DNA from: Desulfococcus multivorans | GTDB taxonomy: Bacteria; Desulfobacterota; Desulfobacteria; Desulfobacterales; Desulfococcaceae | DNA length: 64,000 nucleotides | NCBI RefSeq assembly: GCF_001854245.1 | Contig: NZ_CP015381.1 | Location: forward strand, 4,391,400-4,455,399 | Direction: 5' to 3' | Part shown: positions 1 through 8,927 of the stretch, one piece after another | Numbering within the stretch: position 1 is the stretch's first letter | Layout: every line of letters starts with the position of its first letter | Notes under the pieces: model-generated | The model's database searches: none | The model's input: the letters and a program-made list of their open reading frames with translations, nothing else | What the model was told of the DNA's origin: nothing | Program-made: the position numbers and the translations under genes

Positions 1-2
1 CC

Positions 3-299
3 ATCGGCCGTCTGATCTCCCTCGCCTTCAGATCGGGCATCAAGGTGGAAAAGGTGGTGGAACAGCTCAAGGGCATCGGCGGTGAGCATCCTATCTTCCA
101 GAAGGGTGGGATTGTCCGCTCCATCCCCGATGCCATCAGCCAGATTCTGGAGAAGCGCTATCTGGCAGGCAAAAATAACGGGACCCACGATGTCGCCAAT
201 GACATCATGGGAACCTCATGCCCCGAATGCGGAGAGCCCCTCAGTTTTGAGGAAGGTTGCATGCTTTGCCACTTCTGTGGTTACAGTAAATGCGGTTAA
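3..299 (+). CDS. nrdJ: Adenosylcobalamin-dependent ribonucleotide reductase, C-terminal end (partial)
   Basis: The gene enters from the left edge and only its last 98 codons are visible. NrdJ (class II) reduces ribonucleotides to deoxyribonucleotides in the cytoplasm with coenzyme B12 and needs no oxygen. The visible tail has the segment ending GGIVRSIPDAISQILEKRY, followed by a cysteine-rich terminus with CPECGEPL and CMLCHFCGYSKCG. This is the C-terminal zinc-finger/redox-cysteine region seen in B12-type reductases; family knowledge says the terminal cysteines re-reduce the active site. The gene ends 28 bp from a convergent exporter gene. The identity rests on this tail alone, but the tail is characteristic. 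Confidence 0.85.
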   Translation: MGRLISLAFRSGIKVEKVVEQLKGIGGEHPIFQKGGIVRSIPDAISQILEKRYLAGKNNGTHDVANDIMGTSCPECGEPLSFEEGCMLCHFCGYSKCG

Positions 300-327
300 G
301 CCGAACGCGACGCGGTCTTACCGGGCA

Positions 328-1125
328 TCAGAGAATGCTCCAGAGCATCCGCGTCGCCACCAGCAACAACAGGACAGCGAAGATTCTCTTCAACCGGGCC
401 ACCGGCAGGCTATGGGCCAGTCGGACCCCCAGGGGCGCGGTTATTACGCTGGCACAGACCAAACCGACGAGGGCGGGCAGATAGACATACCCAAGGGCAT
501 ATGAAGGAAGGCCGGAAGCTCCCCAACCGTTATAGATGTATCCCGCCGTTCCGGCAACAGCGATAGGAAAACCAATAGCTGCGGAGGTCCCGATGGCATG
601 GTGTACGGTCATATTGCACCAGATCATGAACGGAACGGACAGCGTCCCGCCTCCGATACCCACCAGGCTCGATACAGCACCGATCACGCTGCCCACGCCG
701 AACATTCCGAGACTGCCGGGAAGCTGTCGGGAGCCCTTGGGCTTTCGGCCCGTCAGCATCTGAATCGCCACATAATAGAGGAACACGACGAAGAACCCCT
801 TGAGAAACCCCGTGGACAAGCGAGCGGCGATGCACGTGCCCAGGAAGGTGCCGACGAGAATCCCGAGAACGATGCGTCGAACGACTACCCAGTGAACCGC
901 TCCCCGCTTATGGTGCGCCCAGAAACTCGACACCGCCGTGAACACGATGCTGGCCATGGAGGTACCCAGAGCCAGATGCATTATCAGGTCGCTCGGCATC
1001 TTCTGCCAGGTGAAACAGAACACCAGCATGGGAACGATGACCAGGCCCCCGCCGATCCCGAGAAGCCCGGCTAAAACCCCCGCCACTGCGCCCATCGCCG
1101 TATACAGCAGAACAATCGAATACAT
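328..1125 (-). CDS. TauE/SafE family membrane exporter (DUF81)
   Basis: This is a polytopic inner-membrane protein of the TauE/SafE family, which is linked to export of sulfite, sulfoacetate or other organosulfur anions; the substrate cannot be read from sequence. The family hallmark is a pair of glycine-rich helices in each half. Here they are AGLLGIGGGLVIVPML near the N-terminus and SSLVGIGGGTLSVPFMIW in the second half, with several hydrophobic helices between. I chose the ATG at 1125 because AAAGGATGAG lies just upstream and hydrophobic sequence (MYSIVLLYTAMGAVAGV) begins at once; the frame is open to 1197 but that extension is polar. Length is 265 residues, typical of the family. It stands alone, convergent with nrdJ. 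Confidence 0.85.
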   Translation of the reverse strand: MYSIVLLYTAMGAVAGVLAGLLGIGGGLVIVPMLVFCFTWQKMPSDLIMHLALGTSMASIVFTAVSSFWAHHKRGAVHWVVVRRIVLGILVGTFLGTCIAARLSTGFLKGFFVVFLYYVAIQMLTGRKPKGSRQLPGSLGMFGVGSVIGAVSSLVGIGGGTLSVPFMIWCNMTVHHAIGTSAAIGFPIAVAGTAGYIYNGWGASGLPSYALGYVYLPALVGLVCASVITAPLGVRLAHSLPVARLKRIFAVLLLLVATRMLWSIL

Positions 1126-1235
1126 CTCATCCTTTCTGAACAGATCGTCTTCCATGTGGTTTACAGGGCCGATATCACACATGAAAACACCACGCAACCG
1201 CTATCTTCGAAACGGGAAGCGCACGGGCGCACAGA

Positions 1236-1269
1236 CAAAAGAGCACCGGGTACCGATTCCCCGGTGCTC
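1236..1269 (-). terminator. Rho-independent terminator of hsp20
   Basis: On the minus strand GAGCACCGG (1269-1261) pairs with CCGGTGCTC (1249-1241) across an 11-nt loop and is followed by TTTTGT. It lies 28 bp beyond the hsp20 stop. Confidence 0.75.
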
Positions 1270-1296
1270 ATGCGTTGCGATGTATAGCGTATTCCG

Positions 1297-1740
1297 TCAG
1301 TGCACCTTGATCTGTTTAGGCTTTTTCTCCTCCGGTCTTGGAATACTGACGGTCAGTATCCCGTTCTTGAACTCAGCCGTAATATTCTCGGACGCGACGC
1401 CCTCGGGAAGGGAAAACGAACGCTGGAAGCTGCCAAAAACCCGCTCCTTTCGGTGATACCGCTTTTCTTTGACCTCCGTTTCACTGCATCGCTCACCTCT
1501 CACGGTCAGAATACCGTCCTTTACGTCTATGGTGATATCCTCTTTCTTCATACCGGGCAGTTCCGCTTTCACCACATAGGCATCATCGGTTTCGTACACA
1601 TCCACAGCAGGAAGCCACCGACCATTCGTCAGTTCCGAATCATCGTAGCGAGCGGGGAAGGCCGTGTCGCCGAGCATCCGATACAGACTCTTACCTAAAA
1701 GCCTCACGTCGTTCCATGGATTCCATCTGACCAGTTGCAT
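1297..1740 (-). CDS. Small heat-shock protein, Hsp20/alpha-crystallin family
   Basis: This is an ATP-independent holdase chaperone of 147 residues. The N-terminal arm has WNPWNDVRLLGKSLYRML. The alpha-crystallin domain spans about residues 45-140, with the motifs VYETDDAYVVKAELPGM and ENITAEFKNGILTVSIP, and the tail carries an IKV-type interaction motif (QIKVH). The start has AAGGAGGAT 6 nt upstream. A hairpin terminator follows the stop. It is monocistronic. The AT-rich upstream region carries an inverted repeat, noted separately. Which sHsp subclass it belongs to cannot be said. Confidence 0.95.
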   Translation of the reverse strand: MQLVRWNPWNDVRLLGKSLYRMLGDTAFPARYDDSELTNGRWLPAVDVYETDDAYVVKAELPGMKKEDITIDVKDGILTVRGERCSETEVKEKRYHRKERVFGSFQRSFSLPEGVASENITAEFKNGILTVSIPRPEEKKPKQIKVH

Positions 1741-1812
1741 AACTTATCCTCCTTGTCATCATTATTTTGACGGGTTGATACTATTTTTGAATGATGTTAT
1801 TTTATCATTGGG

Positions 1813-1835
1813 TTTGACTTTAATTTAGTGTCAAA
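1813..1835. promoter_or_regulatory. Inverted repeat TTTGAC-N11-GTCAAA upstream of hsp20
   Basis: TTTGAC at 1813-1818 and GTCAAA at 1830-1835 form a 6-bp inverted repeat in the AT-rich 275-bp gap between hsp20 and the divergent gene at 2016. Further TTGACA-like hexamers occur nearby on the minus strand. It could be an operator or part of the hsp20 promoter. No CIRCE element or clear sigma-32 promoter was recognised. Confidence 0.3.
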
Positions 1836-2015
1836 ATGATCAATGTCAATTTATATTTTAACTTTTTTTGCACATTATTATTTTATCAATCAATAATAAG
1901 TAATACACCAAAACAGATAAAAACATAACCGGGGAATAAGAATTATGCAACTATCGAAACAGGACTATGACAATCGGATGATTTAAAGTAATATGCAGAT
2001 GGAAAGGAATGAATC

Positions 2016-2621
2016 ATGAAGAAAAATGATGATGATCATATCCGTATTTCTCTGCCGGGAGCCAACGCATCGGATCTCAGGGGAAAACAATCGGTCCGGG
2101 CGACCTTCAAGTTGACTGAAGATGCCATCAATACCATCAGCATCGTCTCGATTCATCTGGGCATCAAACAGAAATCCCTCTTTGATCACCTGATTGAAGA
2201 TATAAACGCTCTGGAAACGATCGCTCAGGAGATCGAACCCCGTGAGTTCAACCATCAGCAGCGAATTCAAAAAACTTTTGTTCTCAGTCGAAAAACACTC
2301 ATGTCTCTTGAAAAGGTCTGCCGGAATTTCAATGCTCCCCGGGACATCCTGGTGGAATATTCAATCCAGCGTTTGTTACCGGTGATTATCCGGGAGCAGG
2401 AACGGCATCGACGGCGAAAGGAAATTCTGAAGGAATTGGAGGCGTTTCTCCGTCAGGGACAACAGATCCTGGAAAAATCGAAACACCTGCTCGGTGACGA
2501 GGACATGGTTTATGATCGCCTCGAACGGATGATGGGTGCCTGTACGACCACCTATGAACATGTGGCGGATTACATCGAACGGGGCAAGGTCATAGAGACG
2601 TTCAAAATCGATTCGGATTGA
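2016..2621 (+). CDS. Unrecognised protein with two ribbon-helix-helix-like repeats
   Basis: I do not recognise this 201-residue protein as a named family. Its first 125 residues contain two segments that align with each other at an offset of 57: about 28-64 (RATFKLTEDAINT...) and 85-121 (QKTFVLSRKTLMS...). Each has the pattern of a ribbon-helix-helix unit: one short strand (TFxL), a helix starting with an acidic/Ser cap, then a second helix. The rest (125-201) is strongly charged and probably helical or coiled coil. A DNA-binding role as a single-chain RHH pair is inference. The start has GGAA-type spacing upstream (ATGGAAAGGAATGAATC). It converges on tsaD with a 13-bp gap. Confidence 0.7.
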   Translation: MKKNDDDHIRISLPGANASDLRGKQSVRATFKLTEDAINTISIVSIHLGIKQKSLFDHLIEDINALETIAQEIEPREFNHQQRIQKTFVLSRKTLMSLEKVCRNFNAPRDILVEYSIQRLLPVIIREQERHRRRKEILKELEAFLRQGQQILEKSKHLLGDEDMVYDRLERMMGACTTTYEHVADYIERGKVIETFKIDSD

Positions 2622-2634
2622 ATTCCCGGCAGGA

Positions 2635-3636
2635 TCAAGGTCGCTTCAATCGCGAGTAGACGTCGTCGGTCATCTGCGACAGATCCCCCCTTCGGATATA
2701 ATGATAGCCTACAGCGGCAATCATCGCCGCATTGTCGCCGCAAAAATCCAGAGGTGGGACGTGAACCGAAATTTTTTTATCCGTCCCCTCGTGCAGCAGG
2801 CGGCACCGAAGACGCTCGTTGGCGGCCACGCCCCCCACCATGGCGATATCTCGACAGGCCGTGGTCTCGGCCGCACGGATCACCTTCTCGACCAGCACAT
2901 CCACCACAGCTTCTTGAAATCCGGCTGCGATATCGGCTATCCGACCGTCAAGATCATCACCATGGCGTTTTATATACTGATTTACCGCCGTCTTCAACCC
3001 GCTGAAGCTGAAATCGAACCGATCTCTATCCAGGTAAGCCCGAGGGAATTTGATCTTTTCGGGATTTCCTCGGGCAGCCAGGCGTCCGAGCACGGCCCCG
3101 CCGGGATATCCCAGCCCCAACATTTTCGAGACCTTGTCAAAGGCTTCTCCGGCGGCATCATCCCGGGTCTGCCCCAACAGTTGAAAACAAGTGGGTCCGG
3201 TGACATAGTAGATGCTGGTGTGGCCGCCCGACGCCAAAAGCGCCACAAAGGGGAACGGCGGCGGCGCATCGCTCAGAAAAACCGAATGAAGATGCCCCTC
3301 CAGGTGATTAACCCCCCGCCAGGGCACCTTCAGCATCCGCGCCAACCCTTTGGCGAAGGAGAATCCCACCAAAAGAGCGCCAACCAGTCCAGGCCCTTGG
3401 GTGACGGCAATGCCGTCCAACCGGCTAAAGTCGATTTGGGCGTCCTCAAGAGCCTCTAATGTCACGGGAACAATGGATTCCAGGTGTTTTCGAGAAGCCA
3501 GTTCCGGCACCACTCCACCGTACCGGTGGTGAATATCGACCTGTGAAGCGACGATGGAAGAGAGAATCCGCCGACCATCTTCGACCAAAGCGGCCGCGGT
3601 TTCGTCGCAGGAGGTTTCAATGCCGAGTATGATCAT
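2635..3636 (-). CDS. tsaD: tRNA N6-adenosine threonylcarbamoyltransferase TsaD
   Basis: TsaD transfers the threonylcarbamoyl group to A37 of ANN-decoding tRNAs, with TsaB and TsaE. Visible marks are the ASKHA-fold start LGIETSCDETAAALV, the metal-binding HLEGHLHS histidine pair, the GGHT loop and VGGVAANERLR near the C-terminus. The start ATG at 3636 puts LGIETSCDET at the extreme N-terminus as in the family; the frame is open further upstream but that part is not conserved in type. Length is 333 residues, normal. TsaB and TsaE are not in the window. The next gene on this strand, upstream of it, ends far away at about 3.77 kb in the opposite direction of reading, so tsaD may be transcribed alone or behind it. 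Confidence 0.97.
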   Translation of the reverse strand: MIILGIETSCDETAAALVEDGRRILSSIVASQVDIHHRYGGVVPELASRKHLESIVPVTLEALEDAQIDFSRLDGIAVTQGPGLVGALLVGFSFAKGLARMLKVPWRGVNHLEGHLHSVFLSDAPPPFPFVALLASGGHTSIYYVTGPTCFQLLGQTRDDAAGEAFDKVSKMLGLGYPGGAVLGRLAARGNPEKIKFPRAYLDRDRFDFSFSGLKTAVNQYIKRHGDDLDGRIADIAAGFQEAVVDVLVEKVIRAAETTACRDIAMVGGVAANERLRCRLLHEGTDKKISVHVPPLDFCGDNAAMIAAVGYHYIRRGDLSQMTDDVYSRLKRP

Positions 3637-3771
3637 GATGCATGGATCCCCGGGTCGGTTGTTTCGAGGAAAAACGTCGGCAAATTCCCTGAACAATCGT
3701 CTGTTGCATCAGTGGTGGAATAAAAACGACGCTGTCCCAAAAACAGGGCTGTCAAAATCAGCATAGCCTCA

Positions 3772-5610
3772 TCAATCAAGATCGATCTCCTCCAGGCAAA
3801 TCGAAAACCGCCTGAGTGAAAGGCCGTGATGTTTACAAAAGGCCTTCGCTGCGGAGATGGCGGCATCATTTTCTGCCGATGACATGAAAGAAATGAAAAC
3901 ACTGCCAAAGCCATATTGCGTAAACAGGCGCTCGATATCCTCGAATGTCCCCAGGATCGGATAGCCCTGCAACCGCTTACCGGTTTTGACGGGGTCGTCG
4001 TCGATGAAGCCGACAGGATTGATGCCGTGGGATTTGTTGTTGACGATTTCCCGGAGGAGAATCTCTCCTCCCCGTCCGGCACCATAGATGACGGCTTTTT
4101 CTCCCCCAAGGGTCTTCCGGCTCATGAAATCCATGGAAATCCGGAATGATCCGCGAGTCCCCAGCAACAGTCCCGTGGTAAGCAACCAGTCAATGACGAA
4201 TAGCCCCTTCGAAAAGTCTCTGAAACGATAAAGGAAGGTTATGGCCGCAACGGTGAAGAGCGTTGCGAGAGTAGAGGCCTTGATAAAAGTAAACACGTCG
4301 TCTGCACTCATGAACCGCCAGAAACCGCGATAGACCCCTACAATAAAGAAGGCGATGAACTTGCAGGCAATGACGGCTGGAAGGGAGGACAAAAACAATT
4401 TGAAGTAAAAAGCAAATTCAGCATCACTGAACCGCAGGCGGTAAGAGAGATAATAGGAGAAGGCAATGAGTCCGAAATCGAGAAAGACCAGAACGATCTG
4501 GCGCTTATATGTCAGTTCCATGAGAATGGGCGTATAACCGTGATTTCTGAATACCGAAAACTCCTTTTCCTCGTATACCCGCAGTTGGGCTATATAAATA
4601 GCCATGAGCGACAAAGACAACCCCAGAGGAATGATGACGGCAGGCGAGGACAGCGTGTCGATATTGTTAACGACCATCGCGGCTATGCCGGAGATGATAC
4701 CTACGCCGTACAGGAAGAGTACCGCCTGGCGCTGACTGAAGCCCATCAGAACCAAGCGATGGGAGGTATGGTCCCGCCCTCCGGTGGAGGCTTTCCGTCC
4801 GCTCAGAAGCCGTATGCTTGTCACCAGGATGGTGTCGAGAATCGACACCATGAGAACCATCACGGGAACACCATACAAGGCCATGGGTCCAGAGATAGAG
4901 GACTCCGTATAGTGTATCCCCAGCATGGCCAGGGTGAACCCGATGACGAGACTTCCGCAGTCGCCCATGAATATGGAAGCCGGGTTGAAATTATAGACGA
5001 GAAATCCCGCGAGAGATCCCGCCATGAGAAGTGCCGCCGGAATACCGTTTTCGACCCCGGAAAAGGCGAAGAGAAGACCGAAGTAGACGGCGGCAATCAT
5101 CCCGACGCCGGCACAAAGCCCGTCCATATTGTCAATGAGATTGAAAGCGTTGGTGATACCCACGATCCAGAAGAGGGTTATCAGGGTATCCAACGTCATG
5201 GAGTGAAACCAGTGGAGACGGAATCCCAAAAACGTCATCAGGGAAGCCGCGAGTATCTGGCCGATTAACTTGGTATGGGGCTTGATGCGAAGGAAATCAT
5301 CCACTATCCCCAAAATGAACATGAGGGTGGCGCCTACCCATATGGCGGCGTCAATGGCAGGGGCGGTGGGCGGAACCCTCCCGCCGAAGATATAGTCCCA
5401 GAACCCGTCGAAGTCCGCCATGATACCAAGCGGAACGCCCATAGCGAGGTATATGGCGACACCCCCCATCAGCGCAGTCGGTGTCTTGTGCCAACGATCC
5501 TTGACAGGATAAGCGACCCAATCCCGTTGTCGAGCGAGGAACCTCACCGCGGGTGTCAGTACCACGCAGGCAAGGAAGGATATCAGAAAAATTGCATATG
5601 GCGGGATCAT
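3772..5610 (-). CDS. Fusion: WecA/MraY-type polyprenyl-P sugar-1-P transferase + CapD/FlaA1-type membrane and NAD-binding domain
   Basis: This is a 612-residue membrane protein in two parts. Residues 1-330 are a glycosyltransferase-4 (WecA-like) domain that would move a HexNAc-1-phosphate from UDP-sugar onto undecaprenyl phosphate: GIVDDFLRIKP near 101, NAFNLIDNMDGL at 154-165, MGDCGS at 215-220 and GRDHTSHRL at 278-286. Residues about 365-490 are four further membrane helices as in FlaA1/CapD nucleotide-sugar dehydratases, then a Rossmann segment VIYGAGRGGEILLREI (508-523). It stops about residue 612, before the catalytic short-chain dehydratase domain of CapD. It therefore probably starts O-antigen or capsule synthesis, with a sensing or scaffolding tail. 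purM lies directly upstream on the same strand. Confidence 0.85.
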   Translation of the reverse strand: MIPPYAIFLISFLACVVLTPAVRFLARQRDWVAYPVKDRWHKTPTALMGGVAIYLAMGVPLGIMADFDGFWDYIFGGRVPPTAPAIDAAIWVGATLMFILGIVDDFLRIKPHTKLIGQILAASLMTFLGFRLHWFHSMTLDTLITLFWIVGITNAFNLIDNMDGLCAGVGMIAAVYFGLLFAFSGVENGIPAALLMAGSLAGFLVYNFNPASIFMGDCGSLVIGFTLAMLGIHYTESSISGPMALYGVPVMVLMVSILDTILVTSIRLLSGRKASTGGRDHTSHRLVLMGFSQRQAVLFLYGVGIISGIAAMVVNNIDTLSSPAVIIPLGLSLSLMAIYIAQLRVYEEKEFSVFRNHGYTPILMELTYKRQIVLVFLDFGLIAFSYYLSYRLRFSDAEFAFYFKLFLSSLPAVIACKFIAFFIVGVYRGFWRFMSADDVFTFIKASTLATLFTVAAITFLYRFRDFSKGLFVIDWLLTTGLLLGTRGSFRISMDFMSRKTLGGEKAVIYGAGRGGEILLREIVNNKSHGINPVGFIDDDPVKTGKRLQGYPILGTFEDIERLFTQYGFGSVFISFMSSAENDAAISAAKAFCKHHGLSLRRFSICLEEIDLD

Positions 5611-5708
5611 CTTGATTTATCGGATAACGGCGGTATCGGTCAGGGCAGGTATTCTGGAGACCCCTCATACACAAAATCGCGGAATCGCTTTTCGAGCGGT
5701 GCCGAGCT

Positions 5709-6755
5709 TCAATCGACCCATTTCACTTGAGGAGAGACACCTTTTCGAGCGATGATTTCACCGATGGCCCATGCCCTTTCTCCCAGGGCGTGAAGTCGAT
5801 CCAAAACGTCCCCCGCCCGATCTTCGGGGACCACCGCGATCATGCCGATCCCATTGTTAAAGGTTCTGAGCATCTCGGTTTCGGAAACATTCCCACCGGA
5901 TTGAAGAAAATGAAAAACAGGCGGACGCTCCCAACTTCCCCGTCGGATGGCCACGTCACACGCCTGGGGAATGATGCGGACGATGTTTTCGGTGATTCCG
6001 CCGCCGGTGATGTGGGCAAGGCCGCGGATGGGCAGGTCGCGTATCAGCATCTGTATCGTTTCCGAATAGATCCGTGTAGGCGTGAGAAGCACCTCGCCTA
6101 TGGTCTGCTCCAGCTCGGGAACAGGGGTGTCGACGGTGAGTTTCATGATGTCGAAGCAGATCTTTCGTACCAGCGAAAAGCCGTTGCTGTGAAGCCCGCT
6201 GGAGGCGATGCCGATCAACACGTCCCCCATACGGATTTCAGCCCCGTCGATTATTCTGCTGTTGTCCACCAGGCCCACGGAAAATCCAGCCAGGTCATAC
6301 TCGCCTGGATTGTACAGACCGGGCATCTCGGCTGTTTCTCCCCCGATGAGGGCGCAGTTGGCAAGCTTGCATCCTTCTCCTATGCCTTTTACAATGTCGG
6401 GAACGACGCTTTCGTCCAACACCCCCATAGAGACATAATCCAAAAAAAACAAAGGCTTGGCACCCTGAACCGCAATATCGTTGACACACATGGCCACGAG
6501 ATCGATTCCGATGGTATCGTGGATGTTCGTCATGAAGGCAATCTTGAGTTTGGTGCCGACCCCGTCCGTAGAACTGACCAGAACCGGTTTTTCATACCCG
6601 TCCACATTCAGAGAAAAAAGTCCGCCAAATCCGCCGATTTCGCCCATAACGCCTTGCCGGGGTGTTCCCTTGGCGATGTCCTTGATTTTGTCGACGAGTC
6701 TGTTGGCCTTATCAATATCTACGCCGGCTTCCGCATATGTGAGCGACTTTGTCAT
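5709..6755 (-). CDS. purM: Phosphoribosylformylglycinamidine cyclo-ligase
   Basis: PurM (AIR synthetase) closes the imidazole ring in step five of purine synthesis, using ATP, in the cytoplasm. Visible features are YAEAGVDIDKANRLVDKIK at the N-terminus, LVSSTDGVGTKLKIA, the metal/ATP region MCVNDIAVQGAKPLFFLDY, IGGETAEMPG, SSGLHSNGFSLVRK and HITGGGITENIVRI. The 348 residues are a normal length. It is divergent from hom across about 180 bp. The fusion glycosyltransferase follows on the same strand after 98 bp and may be co-transcribed, though the functions are unrelated. Confidence 0.97.
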   Translation of the reverse strand: MTKSLTYAEAGVDIDKANRLVDKIKDIAKGTPRQGVMGEIGGFGGLFSLNVDGYEKPVLVSSTDGVGTKLKIAFMTNIHDTIGIDLVAMCVNDIAVQGAKPLFFLDYVSMGVLDESVVPDIVKGIGEGCKLANCALIGGETAEMPGLYNPGEYDLAGFSVGLVDNSRIIDGAEIRMGDVLIGIASSGLHSNGFSLVRKICFDIMKLTVDTPVPELEQTIGEVLLTPTRIYSETIQMLIRDLPIRGLAHITGGGITENIVRIIPQACDVAIRRGSWERPPVFHFLQSGGNVSETEMLRTFNNGIGMIAVVPEDRAGDVLDRLHALGERAWAIGEIIARKGVSPQVKWVD

Positions 6756-6937
6756 GATTGTCCTTTTAATTATCTCGGAATACAGGAAATTAGTAGAAAA
6801 AAGTAAACCGATTTCCTTTAAATGTCAAAACAATTTTTTTGACATCGCCGCGCGCTTTGGGTAATAACGAATTCGGTGCATTGACGTGTAAGCTAGGCGA
6901 TCAGGAGCATCAAGAAAATACTTCAAGGAGCTTTCCT

Positions 6938-8254
6938 ATGAGACAGGTCAACGTGGGCGTGCTGGGATTCGGTACGGTCGGAACAGGCGTGGTCAGGATA
7001 CTGTTGGAGAACAACCACCTCCTCAAGGCGCGAGTGGGCGCGGAACTGAACCTGAAATATGTGGCGGATATCGATACTGAAACCGATCGCGGCATTCGGC
7101 TGGCTCCTGGTGTTCTGGTGAACGACGCCTTCAAGGTCGTGACCGATCCCGACATCGATATCGTCGTCGAAATGATCGGCGGCGAAGGGATCGCCAAAGA
7201 GCTCATCCTGAAAGCCATCGAAGGCGGCAAGCAAGTGGTGACCGCCAACAAAGCCCTGATTGCCGGTCACGGCAACACCATCGCTCGGGCAGCTGCCGAA
7301 AACGGCGTGGACTTCGGATACGAGGCCAGCGTGGGGGGCTGCATGCCCATTATCAAATCGGTGCGGGAGTCCCTGGTCGGCAACCGTATCCATTCCATGG
7401 TCGGCATTCTGAACGGCACCTGCAACTATATTCTGACCCGGATCGCCGAATCCGGCAGCACCTTCGCCGAAGCGCTGGCCGAGGCGCAGGCCGAAGGGTT
7501 TGCCGAGGCCGATCCCACCCTGGACGTGGAAGGCTTCGATACGGCGCACAAATTGGCCATCCTGAACGCGCTGGCCTACGGCATGGAGATCAATTTGCAC
7601 GATATCTATGTCGAGGGGATTTCCGGAATCGATCCCGTGGATATCGCCTATGCCGGGGAGTTCGGTTACAAGGTCAAGCTGCTGGCCATCGGCAAGGACA
7701 ACGGCGATTCGGTGGAAGCCCGGGTTCACCCGACCATGATTCCCTTTGCGGATCCCCTCTCCAGCGTCAGCGGCAGCCTCAACGCCGTTTCGATCTCCGC
7801 CGACGCCGTCGATCGGATGATGCTGTACGGTCGGGGGGCCGGAATGATGCCGACAGGAAGCGCAGTCGTCTCGGATATTGTCGACATCACGAGGAACCTG
7901 CTTACGGGAAGCGTCGGGAGAATTCCGGTGTTATCCTATCAGCCGGAGGCCATCCACAAAATCCCCATCCTTCCGGTGGACGCGATACACACCCACTATT
8001 ATTTCCGCTTCGCAGCCGTCGACCAGCCCGGCGTGCTCTCGAAAATCTCCGGCATCCTCGGCGACAACGGCATCAGCATCCGCTCGGTACACCAGAAGGG
8101 ACGCCGATCCGAAGGTGCGGTGCCGATCGTGATGTTGACTCACAGAGCCAGGGAAGCTGCGGTGAAAAGGGCACTGAAGGAGATCGCCGATCTCGACATC
8201 GTCAGCGATCTGCCCGTGCTGATCCGCATCGAGGACGAAAACGGGGGCGAGTGA
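6938..8254 (+). CDS. hom: Homoserine dehydrogenase with C-terminal ACT domain
   Basis: The enzyme reduces aspartate semialdehyde to homoserine with NAD(P)H, the branch to threonine and methionine. The N-terminal Rossmann motif is VGVLGFGTVGTGVVRIL. The catalytic part includes VTANKALIA, YEASVGGCMPIIKS, GILNGTCNYILT and the AxAEADPTLDVEGFD region. An ACT domain (about 355-430: YYFRFAAVDQPGVLSKIS) suggests feedback by threonine. I chose ATG 6938 with AAGGAG 8 nt upstream; the frame is open to 6839 but without family sequence. It leads a five-gene run with thrH next, which fits threonine synthesis. Confidence 0.96.
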   Translation: MRQVNVGVLGFGTVGTGVVRILLENNHLLKARVGAELNLKYVADIDTETDRGIRLAPGVLVNDAFKVVTDPDIDIVVEMIGGEGIAKELILKAIEGGKQVVTANKALIAGHGNTIARAAAENGVDFGYEASVGGCMPIIKSVRESLVGNRIHSMVGILNGTCNYILTRIAESGSTFAEALAEAQAEGFAEADPTLDVEGFDTAHKLAILNALAYGMEINLHDIYVEGISGIDPVDIAYAGEFGYKVKLLAIGKDNGDSVEARVHPTMIPFADPLSSVSGSLNAVSISADAVDRMMLYGRGAGMMPTGSAVVSDIVDITRNLLTGSVGRIPVLSYQPEAIHKIPILPVDAIHTHYYFRFAAVDQPGVLSKISGILGDNGISIRSVHQKGRRSEGAVPIVMLTHRAREAAVKRALKEIADLDIVSDLPVLIRIEDENGGE

Positions 8255-8311
8255 TCATTCCCCGACCGTCAACATAACCCCCCTTATCGCCAATGAAAAA
8301 AGAGGTGCGCC

Positions 8312-8923
8312 ATGTACATTGTCTGCTCAGATCTGGAAGGAGTCTTCGTTCCCGAGATTTGGATCAACGTCGCCGAAAAGACGGGCATCGAGGAGCTTCG
8401 ATTGACGACACGGGATATATCGGACTATAATATTCTTATGCGGAAACGGCTGTCCATCCTGGATCGGCACGGTCTGAAACTCAAAGACATCACCGATGTC
8501 ATCGCCGCCATGCGACCGCTGGACGGCGCCCTTGATTTTCTCGACTGGCTAAGGGCGAAGGTATCGGTTATCGTGGTGTCGGACACTTTCACCCAGTTTG
8601 CCGGGCCTCTCATTGCCCAACTCGGCTGGCCGACCCTGTTTTGCAACACGCTGGTCGTCTCGCCAGTCGGCAGGATCACGGATTATCGTCTTCGGCAACC
8701 CGACGGCAAACGCAGATCGGTCGAGGCCTTGAAAAGTCTTAATTACAAAGTCATCGCCATGGGGGACTCCTACAACGACATCACCATGCTCAAAACCGCC
8801 GATCACGGGATTCTTTTCAGACCGCCGTCCAACATAGTCGACGAGTTCCCTGAATTTCCCGTCACGACCGGATATGAAGAATTGAAACCCATCTACGAAA
8901 AAATTCTGGCATCGGAAGGCTGA
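8312..8923 (+). CDS. thrH: ThrH-type phosphoserine phosphatase / homoserine phosphotransferase
   Basis: This 203-residue HAD enzyme resembles Pseudomonas ThrH, which dephosphorylates phosphoserine and can pass the phosphate to homoserine. The nucleophile motif is CSDLEGVFVPEIW (Asp-Leu-Glu, as in ThrH, rather than DxDxT). Motif II is VIVVSDTFTQF, and the Asp pair lies in AMGDSYNDITML. It is the second gene after hom, 57 bp on, so the two probably act together in making O-phosphohomoserine for threonine synthesis. It replaces a classical ThrB homoserine kinase, which is not seen here. Confidence 0.92.
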   Translation: MYIVCSDLEGVFVPEIWINVAEKTGIEELRLTTRDISDYNILMRKRLSILDRHGLKLKDITDVIAAMRPLDGALDFLDWLRAKVSVIVVSDTFTQFAGPLIAQLGWPTLFCNTLVVSPVGRITDYRLRQPDGKRRSVEALKSLNYKVIAMGDSYNDITMLKTADHGILFRPPSNIVDEFPEFPVTTGYEELKPIYEKILASEG

Positions 8924-8927
8924 CGCC

